From positions 1-8,231 of the forward strand of contig CAAFXQ010000254.1 in NCBI GenBank assembly GCA_900767015.1: 8,231 nt of DNA, in the 5' to 3' direction. The position numbers were made by a program, and so were the translations under genes. The DNA comes from Clostridia bacterium (GTDB lineage: Bacteria; Bacillota; Clostridia; Oscillospirales; Acutalibacteraceae). Each line of letters opens with the position of its first letter. Within the stretch, counting starts at the first letter, position 1. The notes beneath the pieces were generated by a model. That model was not told where the DNA came from. It ran no database searches and worked only from the letters and a program-made list of their open reading frames with translations. This document shows, in pieces, positions 6,315 through 8,231 of this stretch.

Positions 6315-7070
6315 TTATTTGTCTGCACCCATGCTGAGTGCATAATCCTGATTTTCTGTATTGCCGTATTTTTGGGCAATCTCATAAACCGTGTCGCCGT
6401 TTGTGTCGGTCGTTTTGACGTCCATTCCTTTTTCATGGAAAAGTTTCAACGTGTCGCTTGAGCAAAACGCCGCCGAAAAGAAATAAGCGATTCTGTCGTT
6501 CAGACTGCCGAGACTTCCACGGCTGTTTAAAAGCTTCACGACCTCGTCGGAGTTGCCAAGAACGGCGTTTTCGACAAGCGGGTCAAGCCCAGTTGTTCCG
6601 AACTTATCCTTGACGGCTTTTGCGATGCCGCTGATACTGCGATAGGAAAGCAGATTCCTATATTGCATCGCATAATTCAAAACGTCCTCGTTGACAAAAA
6701 CGCTGTTTTCGAGAAGAGAGCCGATCAGCTTGTCATCGCCTTTTGAAATCGCCGTAATCAGGGGATTGGTGTCAATACCCTGTGATGCGGACGGAGCGTA
6801 CGTCACAGACGGCGCTGTCTGCGGCTTATTTCTGAAAGCGGAAAGCGTGATTAACGCCGCAAGGACAACAACAAACACGGCGGCCGCCGCAATTGCGATG
6901 CGTTTGAATGGCCGGGCTGAAAAGCTTTTCTTTTTTTCAAGGCCCGCTTTTTGAAGAGCTTTTTCTTTGATGGCTTCAAGCTGTTTCGGGTCAAGCTTAG
7001 CATCGTATTTTTCAACAAGTTCGCTCATATCTTCCGCATTTAATTCGGCAAACGGATTGATTTTAGCCAC
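6315..7070 (-). CDS. Probable anti-sigma factor with extracytoplasmic ankyrin-like domain
   Basis: A 251-residue single-pass membrane protein. Residues 1-56 are cytosolic, charged and helical (FAELNAEDMSELVEKYDAK) with no HxxxCxxC zinc motif; 57-79 is the membrane segment (RIAIAAAAVFVVVLAALIT); 80-100 is a Ser/Pro-rich linker. Residues 101-251 show ankyrin-like repeats: NPLITAISKGDDKLIGSLLENS, DPLVENAVLGNSDEVVKLL, and the clearest, TNGDTVYEIAQKYGNTENQD with a final MGAD. Location directly after and overlapping the sigma gene is the standard arrangement for an anti-sigma factor. GTG 7070 is chosen because gggaggtg ends 6 nt upstream; a GTG at 7079 lies within that SD site. The start overlaps the sigma stop by 8 nt. 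Ankyrin folds bind proteins, so the outside part may sense a ligand or the partner proteins encoded next. Confidence 0.8.
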   Translation of the reverse strand: MAKINPFAELNAEDMSELVEKYDAKLDPKQLEAIKEKALQKAGLEKKKSFSARPFKRIAIAAAAVFVVVLAALITLSAFRNKPQTAPSVTYAPSASQGIDTNPLITAISKGDDKLIGSLLENSVFVNEDVLNYAMQYRNLLSYRSISGIAKAVKDKFGTTGLDPLVENAVLGNSDEVVKLLNSRGSLGSLNDRIAYFFSAAFCSSDTLKLFHEKGMDVKTTDTNGDTVYEIAQKYGNTENQDYALSMGADK

Positions 7071-7614
7071 ACAGAACACCTCCCAGCATTTCTTTAAGTT
7101 TCTTTTTTGCCCGTGAAGACCGCTTCATCACCGCTTCATGCGTCATTTTCAGGTCTTTTGCAATCTCCTTAGCGGTTTCACCGAAGAAATAACGCCGTAC
7201 AACGATTGTCGAATCCGGCTCGCCTAGCTCCTCGATTGCCTGTTTTATGATCCGGCTTCGTTCGTTCTTTTCGATATCTTCGCTTACCGAAAACAAGTTT
7301 TCGTTTTCGTCAAGACTTATCATATTGCCGCTGCTTCGGGCTTTCAGCTTTCGCAAAACGGAAATGGCGTGATGCTTTGCCGCAACGGCAAGATAGCCTT
7401 TGACGGTGCCTTTGTTCAGGTCAATGCTTTCGATATTACGGTAAAACAGAACGAAAACATCGGAGACACATTCCTGTGCGTCCTCATTCGTCCCGACGGG
7501 GACAAGGGTCGCCGACACGATACGGAAAACCGGTCCGGAATACAGTTCAATTGTTTTTTCCAAGCCCTTGGACGGGCTTTCTTTTATCAGATTGATCAGT
7601 TCCCGGTCTGTCAT
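7063..7614 (-). CDS. ECF-like sigma-70 family RNA polymerase sigma factor
   Basis: A 183-residue sigma factor with only regions 2 and 4, the ECF layout. Residues 21-91 fit sigma-2: DAQECVSDVFVLFYRNI and GYLAVAAKHHAISVLRKLK, the -10 recognition helices. Residues 120-176 fit sigma-4: a helix IKQAIEELGEPDSTIVVRRYF followed by a helix-turn-helix, TAKEIAKDLKMTHEAVMKR, for the -35 box, and a basic tail. It directs RNA polymerase to a stress or envelope regulon. The ATG has gaggtg 5 nt upstream. It heads the four-gene minus-strand operon and its last codons (ending LCG) overlap the anti-sigma start. No convincing ECF-type autoregulatory promoter is visible upstream. Confidence 0.93.
   Translation of the reverse strand: MTDRELINLIKESPSKGLEKTIELYSGPVFRIVSATLVPVGTNEDAQECVSDVFVLFYRNIESIDLNKGTVKGYLAVAAKHHAISVLRKLKARSSGNMISLDENENLFSVSEDIEKNERSRIIKQAIEELGEPDSTIVVRRYFFGETAKEIAKDLKMTHEAVMKRSSRAKKKLKEMLGGVLCG
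7077..7084 (-). promoter_or_regulatory. Shine-Dalgarno site that sets the anti-sigma start
   Basis: On the minus strand gggaggtg (7084-7077), inside the end of the sigma gene, sits 6 nt from GTG 7070 and overlaps the alternative GTG 7079. This fixes the shorter start and implies translational coupling with the sigma factor. Confidence 0.8.
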
Positions 7615-7748
7615 CGGCTCACCTCTTTTTCAGCGCTGCATATATGTATACGCATTCTTTTGCAAAAATCGGACAGAAAATAAAAATTTTTTTCGAGTGC
7701 AAAGTTTCAGCCTTGTCGGGTGCGGCTTTGCGGCCTCGGGAAAACGGG
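7615..7748. other. AT-rich leader region upstream of the sigma gene
   Basis: Apart from the sigma RBS this stretch shows only weak regulatory matches: a TTGCAA-N17-TATGCA pair on the minus strand (about 7665-7637) and an isolated TGAAAC at 7709-7704 with no CGT-type -10 at the right distance. A run of A and T (7677-7693) is the most AT-rich DNA in the window. Confidence 0.4.
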
Positions 7749-7876
7749 TTCCGGCGGCAAGCTTCGGCGGCTCCCGGAATCAAAGCTTAAGGCTTTGATT
7801 GGCGCCGTCCGTGACGGCGCAGCGGGAAGCCCCGAAAAGGGGCTTCCCGCCCGGGAGCCGCCTGTTCCCTCCGGAA
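7749..7876. repeat. Nested palindromic cloverleaf element
   Basis: All stems are perfect. P1: 7766-7777 with 7851-7862 (12 bp, ggcggctcccgg/ccgggagccgcc). Inside it lie three consecutive hairpins: H1 7778-7786/7792-7800 (9 bp, 5-nt loop), H2 7802-7809/7813-7820 (8 bp, 3-nt loop), H3 7822-7833/7839-7850 (12 bp, loop gaaaa). Linkers are 0, 1, 1 and 0 nt. An outer ttccgg/ccggaa (7749-7754, 7871-7876) may close the whole. P1 and H1 together are a 21-bp inverted repeat (7766-7786) interrupted at 7801-7850 by H2 plus H3. No believable gene overlaps it. Its composition is far more GC-rich than its surroundings. Confidence 0.9.
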
Positions 7877-7887
7877 GAAATTACGAA

Positions 7888-7922
7888 GCGGGAAGAAGCC
7901 GCAAGCAGAGTTCCCGAAAAGG
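7888..7922. repeat. Diverged copy of the H3 hairpin sequence
   Basis: gcgggaag (7822-7829) recurs at 7888-7895, and cccgaaaagg (7831-7840) recurs at 7913-7922. In the second place cgggaa (7889-7894) can pair with ttcccg (7911-7916) around a 16-nt loop. Confidence 0.6.
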
Positions 7923-7959
7923 AAAGCTCGCCTTATATATGGTTTTTCCCTTAACATAA

Positions 7960-7995
7960 GCAAGCCGAAAGCGAACATCCGGCTTCCGGCTTTGC
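7960..7995. repeat. 12-pair hairpin
   Basis: 7960-7972 and 7982-7995 pair over 12 positions with one bulged T and one internal A.C mismatch (G.U on the minus strand), and a 9-nt loop. There is no T tail on either strand, so it is not an intrinsic terminator. Confidence 0.7.
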
Positions 7996-8003
7996 AGGAT
8001 ATG

Positions 8004-8154
8004 AATTTTAGTTTGTCGCATGGCGACACCAATCCCGGGGTACATCGTACTTGATTGAAAGATGGGTGCCCGAGCCGTAAGATGAGCGGTAAATTTTAGT
8101 TTAGCGGCGTAAGACCCCTCTGTCGCCTTGCGACATCTCCCCTTTCAGGGGAGA
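8004..8154. repeat. Repeat cluster: 11-bp direct repeats and short stem-loops
   Basis: aattttagttt occurs at 8004-8014 and 8092-8102. The stem tgtcgc/gcgaca occurs twice with different 3-nt loops (8014-8019/8023-8028 and 8121-8126/8130-8135). Directly after the second is an 8-bp stem tctcccct/aggggaga with a 3-nt loop (8136-8143/8147-8154). No gene is credible here. Confidence 0.75.
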
Positions 8155-8184
8155 AAAATATTTCATCAAGTTTGGAAATGTCAA
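8155..8184 (-). promoter_or_regulatory. Possible minus-strand promoter reading through the repeats to the sigma operon
   Basis: On the minus strand TTGACA (8184-8179) is followed after 18 nt by TATTTT (8160-8155). If active, transcription would start near 8148 and cross the hairpins and the cloverleaf, a leader of about 530 nt, before the sigma gene. A good -35 and a mediocre -10, so weak on its own. Confidence 0.35.
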
Positions 8185-8231
8185 GAAAAGTACAGTCGGA
8201 AAATCCCCTAAAACTGTCAGGTGCAGGAAAA
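8185..8231. other. Right-edge sequence without assigned function
   Basis: Only a short acagt/actgt inverted repeat (8192-8196, 8213-8217) is seen before the window ends. Confidence 0.4.

Noticed and set aside
6200..6436. 78-codon minus-strand frame overlapping the anti-sigma end and the miniprotein
   Set aside because: It overlaps two better supported frames, has no SD and gives an implausible basic product.
7704..7709. TGAAAC as an ECF-type -35 for autoregulation of the sigma operon
   Set aside because: No CGTC/CGTA-type -10 occurs 16-17 nt downstream; only A/T runs are found there.
7720..7959. Plus-strand frame across the cloverleaf
   Set aside because: It lacks an SD, encodes an Arg/Gly/Pro-rich product and simply crosses the palindromes.
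7787..8032. Minus-strand frame across the hairpins
   Set aside because: No SD, no family resemblance, and composition dictated by the repeats.
8136..8154. tctcccct/aggggaga hairpin as an intrinsic terminator
   Set aside because: On the plus strand it is followed by A residues and on the minus strand by another hairpin, so there is no U tract either way.
7749..8154. CRISPR array
   Set aside because: The repeats are palindromes of different sequence and spacing; there is no regular repeat-spacer pattern and no cas gene.

Overview
The window reads as chromosomal DNA of a low-to-mid GC Firmicute, most likely a gut Clostridia of the Oscillospiraceae/Ruminococcaceae type. The reasons are strong purine-rich Shine-Dalgarno sites (ggagga, ggaggaag), near-consensus SigA promoters, U-tailed intrinsic terminators, CCA-encoding tRNA genes and a Thr-rich surface protein. 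This placement is inference; no single gene fixes the genus.

Layout. Plus strand, 2-2459: a 5'-truncated PI-PLC X-like phosphodiesterase, a metallo-beta-lactamase-fold hydrolase and a PfkB-type sugar/nucleoside kinase, closed by a perfect 11-bp terminator. Plus strand, 2479-3664: a good SigA promoter, a 164-bp imperfect palindrome starting about where that promoter should initiate, and a membrane-anchored LytR-CpsA-Psr-like protein that lacks the usual PRDT arginine. Plus strand, 3717-4029: a perfect-consensus promoter, tRNA-Met(CAT), tRNA-Glu(TTC) and a terminator. 4030-4232 is a convergent intergenic stretch with a duplicated terminator arm and a pyrimidine/purine tract.

Minus strand, read from the right end: a repeat-rich non-coding stretch (about 7640-8231), then an operon of an ECF-like sigma factor (7063-7614), an overlapping single-pass protein with a cytosolic N-terminus and an extracytoplasmic ankyrin-like domain (6315-7070, probable anti-sigma factor), a 56-residue membrane miniprotein (6127-6297) and a secreted protein (5479-6111). 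A separately promoted, Thr-rich, membrane-anchored protein (4289-5245) with its own terminator follows. The sigma operon looks like an envelope-sensing module: the ankyrin-like domain faces outward, the N-terminus probably holds the sigma factor, and the two small downstream products are candidate sensors or effectors.

The most unusual DNA is non-coding. (1) 7749-7876 can fold as a compact four-way cloverleaf with perfect stems of 12, 9, 8 and 12 bp and linkers of 0 or 1 nt. It can also be read as a 21-bp perfect inverted repeat split by a 50-bp insert made of two hairpins. (2) The 2515-2678 palindrome has mismatches that are nearly all A.C on the plus strand, hence G.U wobbles on the minus strand, suggesting RNA-level selection on a minus-strand transcript. 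(3) 7960-8154 carries further hairpins, including two copies of a tgtcgc-N3-gcgaca stem-loop and an 11-bp direct repeat.
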